This document shows, in pieces, positions 42,818 through 51,705 of a stretch of 64,000 bases of DNA. The first letter of the stretch is position 1, and every line of letters starts with the position of its first letter. Both the position numbers and the translations under genes were made by a program. The notes under the pieces were generated by a model, which searched no databases, had not been told where the DNA came from, and was given only the letters and a program-made list of their open reading frames with translations. The DNA comes from JAOZPE01 sp964601275 (GTDB lineage Bacteria > Krumholzibacteriota > Krumholzibacteriia > JAJRXK01). The stretch lies in the NCBI GenBank assembly GCA_964601275.1, contig CAZRMV010000008.1:1-64000 (forward strand), given 5' to 3'.

Positions 42818-44758
42818 ATGGATCATCCTCCGATTCTTCCCACCATCGAATCGCCGGACCAGGTTTCTGGTCTGACGGTGGACGAACTGCGCCAGCTTGC
42901 CGAGGAGGTGCGCGCGGAGATCCTGAGGGTCGTCAGCCGGGTCGGCGGTCACCTGGGGGCGAGCCTGGGGGTGGCCGAGCTGACCGTCGCCCTGCACCAC
43001 TGTTTCGACTCTCCCCGCGACAAGATCGTCTGGGACGTCGGACACCAGGCGTACGGGCACAAGCTGCTCACCGGACGCCGGGAGGAGTTTCCCACCATCC
43101 GCCAGTACGGAGGGATCTCCGGATTCCCGCGCCGGGCGGAAAGCCCCCACGACACCTTCGGGGTGGGTCATGCCTCCACCTCCATCTCGGCCGCCCTGGG
43201 ATTCTGCAAGGCCCGCGATCTGCGGCGAGAGCGTCATCACGTGGTGGCGGTGATCGGAGACGGGGCCCTGACCGGGGGGATCGCCTACGAGGGCCTCAAC
43301 AACGCGGGGCAGTTGGACACCGACCTCATCGTGGTGCTCAACGACAACGAGATGTCCATCTCGCCCAACGTGGGCGCGATGAGCCGCTATCTCACCCAGA
43401 TCACCACCGGGAGCATCTACACCCGGATGGAGGCGGAGTTCTATCGCTTGCTGGGCCGGCTGCCGGCGGGAGAGAAGGCGCAGAATCTCGCCGGGCGCAT
43501 CAAGGAGGCCCTGAAGAACTTCATGGTACCCGGCCAGCTCTTCGAGTCGATGGGCTTCCGCTACTTCGGACCTCTCGATGGGCACGATATCGGCCTGTTG
43601 GTGGAGACCTTCGACCACGTCAAGCGCATGAAGGGGCCCATCCTCATCCACCTCATCACGCGGAAGGGAAAGGGATACAGCTTCGCGGAGAAGGACGCGG
43701 CGCGCTATCACGGGGTGGCCAGCTTCGATCCGAAGGAGGGCGTGAAGAATACCGCTGATCCCTCCTCTCCCCCCAGTTACACTTCGGTCTTCGGGTCGAC
43801 CCTCACCGAACTGGCCGCCACAGACCGCCGGGTGGTGGCGATCACCGCGGCCATGCCCGACGGCACCGGCCTCAATCGCTTTGCCGAAAAGCACCCCACC
43901 CGCTTCTTCGACGTGGGGATTGCCGAGCAGCACGCGGTCACCTTCGCCGCCGGGCTGGCCTGCCGGGGCATGAAGCCGGTGTGCGCGATCTATTCCACCT
44001 TCCTGCAGCGCGCCTACGACCAGGTCATCCACGACGTGGCCTTGCAAAAGCTCAATGTCTTCCTGGTGCTGGACCGGGCGGGCCTGGTCGGCGCCGACGG
44101 CGCAACCCACCACGGGGTCTTCGATCTCAGCTATCTGCGGGCGGTTCCGGGTATGGTGATCATGTCGCCCAAGGACGAGAACGAGTTGCGCCGGATGGTG
44201 GTCACCGGTCTCAGCTACGACGAGGGCCCCATCGCGCTGCGCTTTCCCCGGGGAAAGGGCCTGGGCGTCGAACTGGAAGATCCGCCGCGACCGCTGTCGA
44301 TCGGCAAGGGGGAAGTGCTGCAACGGGGCGAGGACGTCCTCATCGTGGCCATCGGGAGCATGGTGTCCACCGCCCGCGAGGCGGCGGACCGCCTGGCGGA
44401 GAAGGAGATCTCCGCCACCGTGGTCAACGCCCGCTTCATCAAGCCTCTCGACGAGGAACTGCTGCTTCCCCTCGCGGTCCATCATCGTCTCGTCGTCACC
44501 GTCGAGGAATCCGCGCTCTTCGGCGGTTTCGGTTCGGGAGTGCTCGAACTCCTGCACGATCATCTGGACCATCCTCCGAAGGTCCTCCGCCTGGGCATCC
44601 CGGATCACTTCGTGGAGCACGGAGACCCCGCGGCCCTCCGGCGGGAGGTCGGACTCGACCCCGACTCGATCCTCCGGTCCATCGAGGCGGTCTTCGACCG
44701 GGAGGGACGGCGGATCGATCTCGCCCATCTCCGGAGCAAGCAGCACAAGAGAATGTGA
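42818..44758 (+). CDS. dxs: 1-deoxy-D-xylulose-5-phosphate synthase
   Basis: A 646-residue thiamine diphosphate enzyme. HLGASLGVAELTVALH, WDVGHQAYGHKLLTGR, GVGHASTSISAALG, the cofactor motif GDGALTGGIAYEGLNNAG and FDVGIAEQHAVTFAAGLA identify Dxs. It makes DXP from pyruvate and glyceraldehyde 3-phosphate, the entry of the non-mevalonate isoprenoid pathway. ATG 42818 has AAGGAG upstream; GTG 42800 is in frame but precedes the ribosome site. The stop overlaps a possible GTG of nadK. Confidence 0.96.
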   Translation: MDHPPILPTIESPDQVSGLTVDELRQLAEEVRAEILRVVSRVGGHLGASLGVAELTVALHHCFDSPRDKIVWDVGHQAYGHKLLTGRREEFPTIRQYGGISGFPRRAESPHDTFGVGHASTSISAALGFCKARDLRRERHHVVAVIGDGALTGGIAYEGLNNAGQLDTDLIVVLNDNEMSISPNVGAMSRYLTQITTGSIYTRMEAEFYRLLGRLPAGEKAQNLAGRIKEALKNFMVPGQLFESMGFRYFGPLDGHDIGLLVETFDHVKRMKGPILIHLITRKGKGYSFAEKDAARYHGVASFDPKEGVKNTADPSSPPSYTSVFGSTLTELAATDRRVVAITAAMPDGTGLNRFAEKHPTRFFDVGIAEQHAVTFAAGLACRGMKPVCAIYSTFLQRAYDQVIHDVALQKLNVFLVLDRAGLVGADGATHHGVFDLSYLRAVPGMVIMSPKDENELRRMVVTGLSYDEGPIALRFPRGKGLGVELEDPPRPLSIGKGEVLQRGEDVLIVAIGSMVSTAREAADRLAEKEISATVVNARFIKPLDEELLLPLAVHHRLVVTVEESALFGGFGSGVLELLHDHLDHPPKVLRLGIPDHFVEHGDPAALRREVGLDPDSILRSIEAVFDREGRRIDLAHLRSKQHKRM

Positions 44759-44778
44759 TCTGGAGGAGGGACGAGGGT

Positions 44779-45699
44779 TTGTTCTCGCGCATCGGTCTCA
44801 TCGCCAATCTGAGCAAGCCCATCGTGCGCGAGGGCGTGCACGTCTGTCGCCGTGAACTGCTCTCGAGGGGAATGCAACCGGTGCTGGGGGAGACCCTGGC
44901 CCGCGAACTCTCCCTGAAGGGTCCGATCGTTCCCCTGGAGGAGATGGGGCAGAACGTCGACGCGGTCATCACCCTGGGGGGCGACGGGACCTTCCTGCGC
45001 GGAGCCCGCCTGGTGGCGGGCTTCCGGGTGCCCCTGCTCGGCATCAACCTGGGAAGCCTCGGATTCCTGGCCGAGGTCCGCTACGAGGAGATCGCCGAGG
45101 CGATCGGCATGCTGGCCGAGGAGAACTACCGGCTGGAGAAGAGGCGGCGGGTCACCGCCACGGTGATCCGCGACGGGGAGAGCGTCTGCGAGGTCACCGC
45201 CCTCAACGACGCGGTCCTGAACATGGGCTCGACGCCCCGGGTGCTCGACCTGGAAGTGCGGGTGGCGGGGACCTCGGTGGGCCGCTACCTCGCCGACGGG
45301 CTGATCGTCGCCACCCCGACCGGAAGCACCGCGTACTCGCTCTCGGCGGGAGGCCCGATCGTGGATCCGTCGATGGACGCCCTGGTCGTGACCCCGATCT
45401 GTCCCCATAGCCTGGCCGTGCGGCCGCTGTTGATCGATCACCACCACGTCCTGGAGATCCGTCTCCACGACTGCCCGGATGGATTGCTGTCGGCCGACGG
45501 GCAGGTCTCCCACCACGTGGAGACCGGCGATCACGTGGTCTATCGCCGGGCCCACGAATCCGCCTATATCATCCGCCTCCCCAAGCGCGATTTCTTCCAG
45601 ATCGTCCAGGAGAAGCTCCGGTGGGGAGGAACCCCCCGGTCCTTCCATGAGGGACGGGACGGGGGAGATCTGAGTGGAGGGGTGGACGATGCTCCGTGA
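44779..45699 (+). CDS. nadK: NAD kinase
   Basis: A 306-residue ATP-NAD kinase. TLGGDGTFLRGAR is the GGDGT phosphate-binding motif; GINLGSLGFLAEV, NDAVLNMG, TPTGSTAYSLSAGGPIVDP and PICPHSLAVRPLL follow in family order. It phosphorylates NAD to NADP. The start TTG 44779 lies 8 nt after AGGAGGG; GTG 44755, overlapping the dxs stop as GTGA, is an alternative that adds eight residues. It overlaps recN by 11 nt. Confidence 0.93.
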   Translation: MFSRIGLIANLSKPIVREGVHVCRRELLSRGMQPVLGETLARELSLKGPIVPLEEMGQNVDAVITLGGDGTFLRGARLVAGFRVPLLGINLGSLGFLAEVRYEEIAEAIGMLAEENYRLEKRRRVTATVIRDGESVCEVTALNDAVLNMGSTPRVLDLEVRVAGTSVGRYLADGLIVATPTGSTAYSLSAGGPIVDPSMDALVVTPICPHSLAVRPLLIDHHHVLEIRLHDCPDGLLSADGQVSHHVETGDHVVYRRAHESAYIIRLPKRDFFQIVQEKLRWGGTPRSFHEGRDGGDLSGGVDDAP

Positions 45700-47407
45700 G
45701 ATCCGGCTGAAGAACCTCGCCATCGCCCGCGCGGTGGAGGTGCACCTGGGCGAAGGACTCAACGCGCTGACCGGCAGCACCGGCGCGGGAAAATCGCTGG
45801 TGGTCGAGGCGGTGCGCTGGTTGCGGGGGGAGAAGACCGACGAAGGCCTCATCCGCAAGGGGGAGGATCGGGCCTCGGCCGAGGCGGTCTTCGATCTCTC
45901 CGCGCGCCCGGATCTGCTGGCCGCGTTGGAGGAGATGGGAACCGAGCCCTCCCAGGACGGGATCCTGACTCTCCGCCGGGAGCTGCGGCGCAACGGTCGA
46001 TCGGCCGCCTTCGTGGACGGCGGCCGGACCTCCGCCGCGCATCTCTCCCGCATCTGCTCCCGCCTGCTGCAGCTCCAGAGCCAGCACCAGCAGACCGAAC
46101 TGCTCGACCCTTCCCGCCACACGACCCTGCTCGATGATTGCGGGGTCGACCCGGAGCTGCGCGAGGCCTGGAACCGCTGCTTGCTCGCCTGGCAACAGGC
46201 TCGGCGGCAGATGGAGGAGTGGCGGCGTCGGGACGAGGAATTCCAGGCCCAGCGGGAGATCTACGAGTACCAACGACAGGAACTGGAGAGCGCGGGTCTG
46301 GAGGAAGGGGAGATGGATCGGCTGCGCGAGCGGGTGGCCCTGCTGGCCGGAGGAGCAAGGCTGCTCGAAGCGGCGGAGCGGGCCAGGGCCCTCCTGGAGG
46401 ACGAAGAAGCCGGGGCCTTGGGCCAGATTGCCGGGGCGGTGACCCAGCTGGGCGGCCCTCCCGAGGAGATCGGCGCGCTGGCCGAGAGCCGGGAGAGCCT
46501 CGTCCAGGCGGAGGAACTGGTCCAGGACGCGGCCCGGCAGATCGAACGTTTTCTCGACGGGGCCCACTACGACCCCAGGCAGCTGGACGCCGACCAGTCC
46601 CGCCTGGCCCGCCTGGAGGAACTCTGCCGGAAGTATGGGCGCAACGAACGGGAACTGATCCGCCATCTCGAGAGCCTGCAGCGGCGCATGGCCGAGAGCC
46701 AAGGGGGGGGAGAACCTCCCGCCGCACTGCGGAAGTCCCTGGACCAGGCGACCCGGCGCCTGGAGGAGGCGGGTACGGCGCTCGCCAAGGCCCGGCGGTC
46801 CGTCGCCCGGAAGGTCTCGCGGGAAGCGACCCGGCTGCTCTCGGAGCTGGGAATGCCCGAGGCGGAGATGCGTTTCGAGATCTCTCCCCGATCCGATCCA
46901 GAGGGGCCCCTCCGGTTCCGGGGAGCCCGGGTAACGCCCCACCGCGAAGGCCTGGAGGAGGTCCGGATCCTCGTTCGGGCCAATCGAGGGGAACGCATGG
47001 GCCCGCTGGAGCGGGCGGCCAGCGGGGGCGAACTCAGCCGGATCGGCCTGGTGCTACGGACCCTGGCGGTGCAGCGGAGGCAACCGGCCCTGCTCATCCT
47101 GGACGAGGTGGACGCGGGCATCGGTGCGGACATCGGCCTCGCCCTGGGCCGGCGCCTGCTCGCTCTCTCCGAGGGCGTCCAGCTCCTGGTGATCACCCAC
47201 CTGCCACCGGTGGCGGCCATGGCCCACCGGCACCTGGTCGCGCGAAAGGATCTGCGGGGCGAGCGGACCGTGGGCTCGATCGCCGAGGTCGAGGGAGAGG
47301 CCCGCCTGGAGGAGATCCGCCGGATGCTGGGGGGAGAGAGGGAGGAGGCGCGGGAGCTCGCCCGCGCGCTGCTGGGACACCGCATCCGGTCCGCTGGGGC
47401 TGCGTGA
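45689..47407 (+). CDS. recN: DNA repair protein RecN
   Basis: A 572-residue SMC-like ATPase. The N-terminal head has LREIRLKNLAIARAVEV and Walker A GSTGAGKSLVVEAVRW; a central coiled coil covers about residues 150-390; the C-terminal head has ASGGELSRIGLVLRTL (signature) and LLILDEVDAGIGADIG (Walker B). It takes part in recombinational repair of double-strand breaks. ATG 45689 has GGAGGGG upstream and lies inside the end of nadK, an order (nadK-recN) seen in many bacteria. A G8 tract is at 46703-46710. Confidence 0.94.
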   Translation: MLREIRLKNLAIARAVEVHLGEGLNALTGSTGAGKSLVVEAVRWLRGEKTDEGLIRKGEDRASAEAVFDLSARPDLLAALEEMGTEPSQDGILTLRRELRRNGRSAAFVDGGRTSAAHLSRICSRLLQLQSQHQQTELLDPSRHTTLLDDCGVDPELREAWNRCLLAWQQARRQMEEWRRRDEEFQAQREIYEYQRQELESAGLEEGEMDRLRERVALLAGGARLLEAAERARALLEDEEAGALGQIAGAVTQLGGPPEEIGALAESRESLVQAEELVQDAARQIERFLDGAHYDPRQLDADQSRLARLEELCRKYGRNERELIRHLESLQRRMAESQGGGEPPAALRKSLDQATRRLEEAGTALAKARRSVARKVSREATRLLSELGMPEAEMRFEISPRSDPEGPLRFRGARVTPHREGLEEVRILVRANRGERMGPLERAASGGELSRIGLVLRTLAVQRRQPALLILDEVDAGIGADIGLALGRRLLALSEGVQLLVITHLPPVAAMAHRHLVARKDLRGERTVGSIAEVEGEARLEEIRRMLGGEREEARELARALLGHRIRSAGAA

Positions 47408-47428
47408 ACGGGGGAAACCAGTAGGGTA

Positions 47429-47457
47429 TTGCCACCCGCGCGGGCTTTTGTCATATT
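47429..47457 (+). promoter_or_regulatory. tRNA-Arg promoter
   Basis: TTGCCA at 47429-47434, 17-bp spacer, CATATT at 47452-47457. Transcription would begin near 47464. Confidence 0.5.
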
Positions 47458-47463
47458 GGGCTC

Positions 47464-47488
47464 GGCGCGCGGAAGCTTTTCGCGCGCC
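47464..47488 (+). other. GC hairpin in the tRNA-Arg 5' leader
   Basis: A perfect 8-bp stem GGCGCGCG/CGCGCGCC (47464-47471 with 47481-47488) begins at the expected transcription start and ends 14 nt before the mature tRNA. It has no T-run behind it, so it is more likely a leader structure than a terminator for recN. Confidence 0.5.
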
Positions 47489-47502
47489 GCGCTTTGCCGG
47501 GC

Positions 47503-47579
47503 GCGCCCGTAGCTCAGTCGGATAGAGCGTCGGTCTCCGGAACCGAAGGCCACAGGTTCGAATCCTGTCGGGCGCGCCA
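47503..47579 (+). tRNA. tRNA-Arg (anticodon CCG)
   Basis: Acceptor arms GCGCCCG and CGGGCGC pair, the anticodon stem TCGGT/ACCGA encloses CTCCGGA, the T-loop is TTCGAAT, and CCA is encoded at 47577-47579. It reads CGG. Confidence 0.95.
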
Positions 47580-47604
47580 TTCAACCCACGGGGTTCATCC
47601 ACCG

Positions 47605-47805
47605 ATGATCCGCATCCTCCTGTTCCTGCTGGGGATCCTGGCCCTGCGCCGGGTGGTTTCGTGGTTCTCCGGGCTTTCGTCCGCGCTCCGGGGTCGCCAC
47701 GCATTTCGGCCCGCCTCCGGGGGAAGGAAACTGGAGGACGAGCTCGAACTGGATCAACCCATCGAGGAGGCGGAGTTTGAAGAGCTTCCTCAGGACCGGC
47801 CGTAG
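47605..47805 (+). CDS. Small membrane protein, hypothetical
   Basis: A 66-residue protein with one N-terminal hydrophobic segment (MIRILLFLLGILALRRVV) and an acidic C-terminal tail (KLEDELELDQPIEEAEFEEL). It resembles small DUF4834-type proteins in build, without a firm match. ATG 47605 begins 25 nt after tRNA-Arg, and no ribosome site is strong. The longer open frame from 47494 reads through the tRNA and is an artefact. Its 3' end overlaps the next gene by 29 nt. Confidence 0.62.
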   Translation: MIRILLFLLGILALRRVVSWFSGLSSALRGRHAFRPASGGRKLEDELELDQPIEEAEFEELPQDRP

Positions 47806-48196
47806 CGGCCGGCGCACCGAGAAACTCAAGCAGAAGTACCGCTCGCGCTTCAAGGAGGGGGGCCTGCGCCAGGGAAACCGCCAGGCCGCCCGGTACCGGC
47901 GCAACCGTCAGCTTCTGGCCCAACAGATCACCTCGACCCTGCTCTGGGTGGCCATCGCGGTGATGCTCATGCCCCTGGGCCGATCCCTCTGGCACGTCTC
48001 CCGGGCCCATCTTTCCGACCGCCCCCTGCTGTGGCAGGCCGCCCTGCCCGCCACCGCGGCCGGCGCCCTGGTCTTCTGCCTGTTGCGCGCACGGGCGGGC
48101 TGGCGGGAACTCCGGGAGTTGCGGCGGGAGCAGGCCGAGCTGCTCCGGAAACTGCGCACCGAGATCGGGCAGGAAAACGGCGAAAACGACGCCTGA
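47777..48196 (+). CDS. Hypothetical two-helix membrane protein
   Basis: A 139-residue protein with a very basic N-terminus (KLKQKYRSRFKEGGLRQGNRQAARYRRNR), two transmembrane segments (TSTLLWVAIAVMLMPLG and LPATAAGALVFCLLRA) and a charged coiled-coil tail (ELRELRREQAELLRKLRTEIGQ). No family is recognised. The start is TTG 47777, 6 nt after GGAGG at 47766-47770 and inside the preceding gene, so the two are translationally coupled and may form one membrane complex. Confidence 0.62.
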   Translation: MKSFLRTGRSGRRTEKLKQKYRSRFKEGGLRQGNRQAARYRRNRQLLAQQITSTLLWVAIAVMLMPLGRSLWHVSRAHLSDRPLLWQAALPATAAGALVFCLLRARAGWRELRELRREQAELLRKLRTEIGQENGENDA

Positions 48197-48259
48197 GGCA
48201 CGCGAGTTGCATGATTTCAGAGGCAATGGGCGCCAGGGGGGCGCCCCCACAGGACGTCC

Positions 48260-49312
48260 ATGGAAACCATCGAGACCACCCGCTGGGAGCGCCTCTTCGA
48301 GGCGATCCATGAACTCTCGGTCCTGATCTCGACCGGGCCGCACCGGGAGGATCAGATCCTCGAGAAGATCCTTCGCAGCTCCCTCTTCCTGCTCGACGCT
48401 CGGATCGCCCATCTGTTGCTGGTCGAGGAGGACCGCATCCGCCGCTATGTCCTGGCCCAGGAGGAAACCCATCGCGAGATGTTGAGCGTGCAGGTCCTGC
48501 CGCGCAGCTCGAATCTGGTGCGATGGATCCAGCAGGAACAGGCCGATGCCATGATCTCCCCGCCGGAGCTCCTCTTCCAGGATGAATACTCGCCGGATTT
48601 CGAACAGGATCGGGGCACTCCCATTTCCCTTCCCCTGCGCGCGGGGAGCCGATCGCACGGAGTCTTGATGGTCTTCCCCCGCAACGACGCCTACACTCCC
48701 GAGGATGTGAAGATCCTGAGTTACCTGGCCAACCAGGCCGCGGTGGTTCTCGAGCACACCCGCCTGTATCGCCGGCTGGAGATCGAGGCCACCACCGATG
48801 GTCTGACCGGCCTGTACAACTACCGCTACTTCATGGAGGCTCTGTCCCGCGAGATCAAGCGGGCGGCGCGCTTCTCCGAATCGTTCGCGGTGGTGATGGT
48901 TGATGTGGACAATCTCAAGGAATACAATGACGAGCACGGTCACCTGGCGGGGAGCGCGGCGTTGAGGGAAATGGGCCAGCTCATGAAGGAGGGGGCCCGG
49001 GAGATCGACGTGATCGCGAAGTACGGCGGGGACGAATTCAGCTGGATCCTTCCCAACACCGACGCTGAAGGTGCTCTGACCTTCACGCGGCGGATGCTGC
49101 AGGCGGTGGCGAACCGGGATTTCCACCACGATTCCCATCGCCGCTTGACAATCAGCGCCGGAATCGCTCTTTTCCCACTCGATGGGGACGATCCACGCAC
49201 GCTCCTGAACCGGGCGGACGATCGCTTGTATGCCGCGAAATCGGCCGGCCGGAACCAGGTGAGAGCGCCTGAAATCACTCTCTCCAACCAACCACTGCCC
49301 ATCGAGGACTGA
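48260..49312 (+). CDS. GAF–GGDEF diguanylate cyclase
   Basis: A 350-residue soluble protein. Residues about 5-170 are a GAF-like sensor (LFEAIHELSVLISTGPHREDQILEKIL, LSYLANQAAVVLEHTRL). Residues about 178-340 are GGDEF: DGLTGLYNYRYFMEAL, VVMVDVDNLKEYND, and KYGGDEF with the intact signature at 256-260. The inhibitory-site RXXD (R247-D250) lies five residues ahead, so product feedback is likely. It makes cyclic di-GMP from GTP. It ends 2 nt before the UDP-sugar dehydrogenase gene at the head of the exopolysaccharide locus, a plausible local control. Confidence 0.92.
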   Translation: METIETTRWERLFEAIHELSVLISTGPHREDQILEKILRSSLFLLDARIAHLLLVEEDRIRRYVLAQEETHREMLSVQVLPRSSNLVRWIQQEQADAMISPPELLFQDEYSPDFEQDRGTPISLPLRAGSRSHGVLMVFPRNDAYTPEDVKILSYLANQAAVVLEHTRLYRRLEIEATTDGLTGLYNYRYFMEALSREIKRAARFSESFAVVMVDVDNLKEYNDEHGHLAGSAALREMGQLMKEGAREIDVIAKYGGDEFSWILPNTDAEGALTFTRRMLQAVANRDFHHDSHRRLTISAGIALFPLDGDDPRTLLNRADDRLYAAKSAGRNQVRAPEITLSNQPLPIED

Positions 49313-49314
49313 TC

Positions 49315-50610
49315 ATGCCATTGCGTGTCAAGCTTCAGGACGGCACCGCCCGGCTCGCCGTCATCGGACTGGGGTACGTCGGCTTGCCCCTGGCGGTCGA
49401 ATACGCCCTCAGCGGATTCCATGTCATCGGAATCGATGTGGACGCCGCCAAGGTGGATTCGCTCAATCGCGGTGAGAGCTACGTGGGAGACGTTCCCGAC
49501 AAGACCCTCGCCCCGCTGGTGGAGAAGGGACTCCTGGAGGCCACCACCGAGTTCTCCGCCCTGCGCTCCTGCGACAGCGTGAACATCTGCGTTCCCACCC
49601 CCCTGTCCAAGACACGGGATCCGGATATCAGCTACATCGACGCCGCGGTGTCCCGCATTGCCGAACACCTGCACCGCGGAATGCTGGTGATCCTGGAGAG
49701 CACGACCTATCCGGGAACCACCGAAGAAGTCATTCTCCCCCGGCTCGAGGAGAGCGGGTTGCGGGTGGGCGAAGACTTCCACCTGGCCTTCTCGCCCGAA
49801 CGCGTCGATCCGGGGAACCCCAAGTACGGAACCAAGAACATCCCCAAGGTGGTCGGTGGGGTCACCCCGAAGTGCACCGAAATCGCCGCGTCCCTCTATC
49901 GCGCTGCGTTGAGCGAGGTCGTGGTGGTCTCCACCGCCCGGGTCGCGGAGACGGTGAAGCTGCTGGAGAACACCTTCCGCAGCGTGAACATCGGCCTGGT
50001 GAACGAAATGGCGCAGCTCTGCCGCAAACTCGATATCGACGTGTGGGAGGTCATCGACGCGGCAGCCACCAAGCCCTTCGGTTTCATGCCCTTCTATCCC
50101 GGGCCCGGGCTGGGAGGGCACTGTATTCCCATCGATCCGTTCTACCTGAGCTGGAAGGCACGGGCCCACGGCTTCGAAGCCCGCTTCATCGAGCTCGCCG
50201 GCGTCATCAATGCCAGCATGCCCGGATTCGTGACGCGCCTGGTGACCGAGGCCCTCAACGACCGGAAGAAGGCGGTTCGCGGCAGCCGGATCCTCATCGT
50301 CGGCGTCGCGTACAAGACCGGCATCTCCGACACGCGGGAATCGCCCGCGCTCGATGTCATGGCCGAACTGGAATCGCTGGGAGCGGTCATCTCCTGGTAT
50401 GACCCCCACGTGGACCGTCTGCCCGAAATGGGCTCGGCGACCCGGCTGTCCGAGTACACCGCCGAGACGCTTTCGGAGTTCGACTGTGCGGTCATCACCA
50501 CCGCCCACCCGACGGTGGATCACACCCTGTTGCTGGAGCACTGTGCCTGCGTGGTGGATTCACGCAACGCTCTTTCCGGGTCGGTCTCCGACCGGCTCTA
50601 TCGTCTCTGA
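49315..50610 (+). CDS. UDP-N-acetylglucosamine 6-dehydrogenase (WbpA/TviB-like)
   Basis: A 431-residue UDP-sugar dehydrogenase. The NAD site is VIGLGYVGLPLAVEYA; the catalytic cysteine is in GGHCIPIDPFYLSWKA near residue 265; VPTPLSKTRDPDISYI and SPERVDPGN are typical of the UDP-GlcNAc (WbpA, TviB) subgroup rather than UDP-glucose dehydrogenases. It oxidises C6 twice to give UDP-GlcNAc uronic acid. It could feed the epimerase immediately downstream, or the WbpB/WbpE-like pair at 17.4-20.5 kb. ATG 49315. Confidence 0.9.
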   Translation: MPLRVKLQDGTARLAVIGLGYVGLPLAVEYALSGFHVIGIDVDAAKVDSLNRGESYVGDVPDKTLAPLVEKGLLEATTEFSALRSCDSVNICVPTPLSKTRDPDISYIDAAVSRIAEHLHRGMLVILESTTYPGTTEEVILPRLEESGLRVGEDFHLAFSPERVDPGNPKYGTKNIPKVVGGVTPKCTEIAASLYRAALSEVVVVSTARVAETVKLLENTFRSVNIGLVNEMAQLCRKLDIDVWEVIDAAATKPFGFMPFYPGPGLGGHCIPIDPFYLSWKARAHGFEARFIELAGVINASMPGFVTRLVTEALNDRKKAVRGSRILIVGVAYKTGISDTRESPALDVMAELESLGAVISWYDPHVDRLPEMGSATRLSEYTAETLSEFDCAVITTAHPTVDHTLLLEHCACVVDSRNALSGSVSDRLYRL

Positions 50611-50628
50611 CCCTCCCTGGAGGAAACC

Positions 50629-51573
50629 ATGGCCAAGGTCCTCGTCACCGGCGGTGCCGGCTTCATCGGCTCGCACATCGCCCAGGCCCTGACCCGGCAG
50701 GGCGACGAAGTACGCATTCTCGACGATTTCTCCACCGGCTACCCCCGGAATGTGGAAGCCGCCGGCCCGGTCGAACTGATTCGAGGCAGCGTCACCGAGC
50801 TTCCCACCGTCCGTCGCGCGGTCGAAGGTTGCGACTATGTCTATCACGAGGCCGCCCTCGCTTCGGTCCCCCGGAGCATCGACGACCCGCTTTCCTCCAA
50901 TCTGGTCAACATCCAGGGGACCCTCAATGTCCTGATGGCGGCGCGGGACGCCAAGGTGAAGCGGCTGATCTACGCCGCCTCGTCCTCTGCCTACGGCGAC
51001 AGCGAAGTGCTTCCGAAGGTCGAGTCCATGAAGGAGGCCCCCAAGTCGCCCTATGCGGTGGCCAAGCTGGCCGGGGAACACTACGTCTCGGTCTTCGCCG
51101 AGGTCTACGGCATGCAGACCCTGTCCCTGCGGTATTTCAATGTCTTCGGTCCCAGGCAGGATCCGGACAGCCCCTACGCGGCGGTCATCCCGCTGTTCAT
51201 CGACGCCATCCTGGAGAATCGTCCTCCGACGATCCACGGGGACGGGGAACAGTCGCGGGACTTCACCTACATCGACAACGTGGTCCACGCGAATCTCCTC
51301 GCCCTGAGCGCGCCGAAGCTCTCAGGCGAAGTGGTCAATGTCGCCCTGGGGGAGAGGATCACCCTGAATCGCCTCTACGAGGAACTCTCGGCCATCATCG
51401 GAAGCGACCTGGAGCCGGTCCACGGACCGCCCCGGGTCGGCGACGTCCGCCACAGCCAGGCGGACATCACCCGCGTGCGAGAGCTGCTGGGGTACGAGAG
51501 CCAGGTGCCGGTGGAGGAGGGGCTGCGGCGGACGGTGGAGTGGTACCGCCAGTGGAAGGCCTCAGGACAGTGA
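50629..51573 (+). CDS. NAD-dependent epimerase (UDP-GlcNAc/GlcNAcA 4-epimerase, WbpP/TviC-like)
   Basis: A 314-residue extended SDR. TGGAGFIGSHIAQAL is the NAD motif, HEAALASVPRSIDDP and SSSAYGDSEVLPK lead to the catalytic YAVAK, and LRYFNVFGPRQDPDSPYAAVIP is typical of WbpP/TviC epimerases. With the preceding dehydrogenase it would yield UDP-N-acetylgalactosaminuronic acid, the route used for Vi antigen and some O-antigens. ATG 50629 has GGAGG about 5 nt upstream and lies 19 nt after the dehydrogenase gene. Confidence 0.9.
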   Translation: MAKVLVTGGAGFIGSHIAQALTRQGDEVRILDDFSTGYPRNVEAAGPVELIRGSVTELPTVRRAVEGCDYVYHEAALASVPRSIDDPLSSNLVNIQGTLNVLMAARDAKVKRLIYAASSSAYGDSEVLPKVESMKEAPKSPYAVAKLAGEHYVSVFAEVYGMQTLSLRYFNVFGPRQDPDSPYAAVIPLFIDAILENRPPTIHGDGEQSRDFTYIDNVVHANLLALSAPKLSGEVVNVALGERITLNRLYEELSAIIGSDLEPVHGPPRVGDVRHSQADITRVRELLGYESQVPVEEGLRRTVEWYRQWKASGQ

Positions 51574-51577
51574 GTGG

Positions 51578-51607
51578 TTGACAATTCCACGAGTTGACGT
51601 TTATTCT
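51578..51607 (+). promoter_or_regulatory. Promoter of the PEP-CTERM protein gene
   Basis: Consensus TTGACA at 51578-51583 and TATTCT at 51602-51607 with an 18-bp spacer, 5 nt after the epimerase stop. The leader of about 95 nt has two small hairpins (GGGAC/GTCCC at 51621-51639 and GCGGA/TCCGC at 51661-51673). Confidence 0.6.
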
Positions 51608-51705
51608 CAAGAAGAGATCGGGGACCCCGCCCAGGTCCCGGCCGTTGGAGTCCGTGTCCCGCGGAGTCTCCGCACGGTACACGTCCCCTACCAGAGGTAA
51701 CCGCC

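Noticed and set aside
47494..47600. Reading frame across tRNA-Arg (AQSDRASVSGTEGHRFESC)
   Set aside because: It is a well-known translation artefact of a tRNA gene; the real protein starts at 47605.
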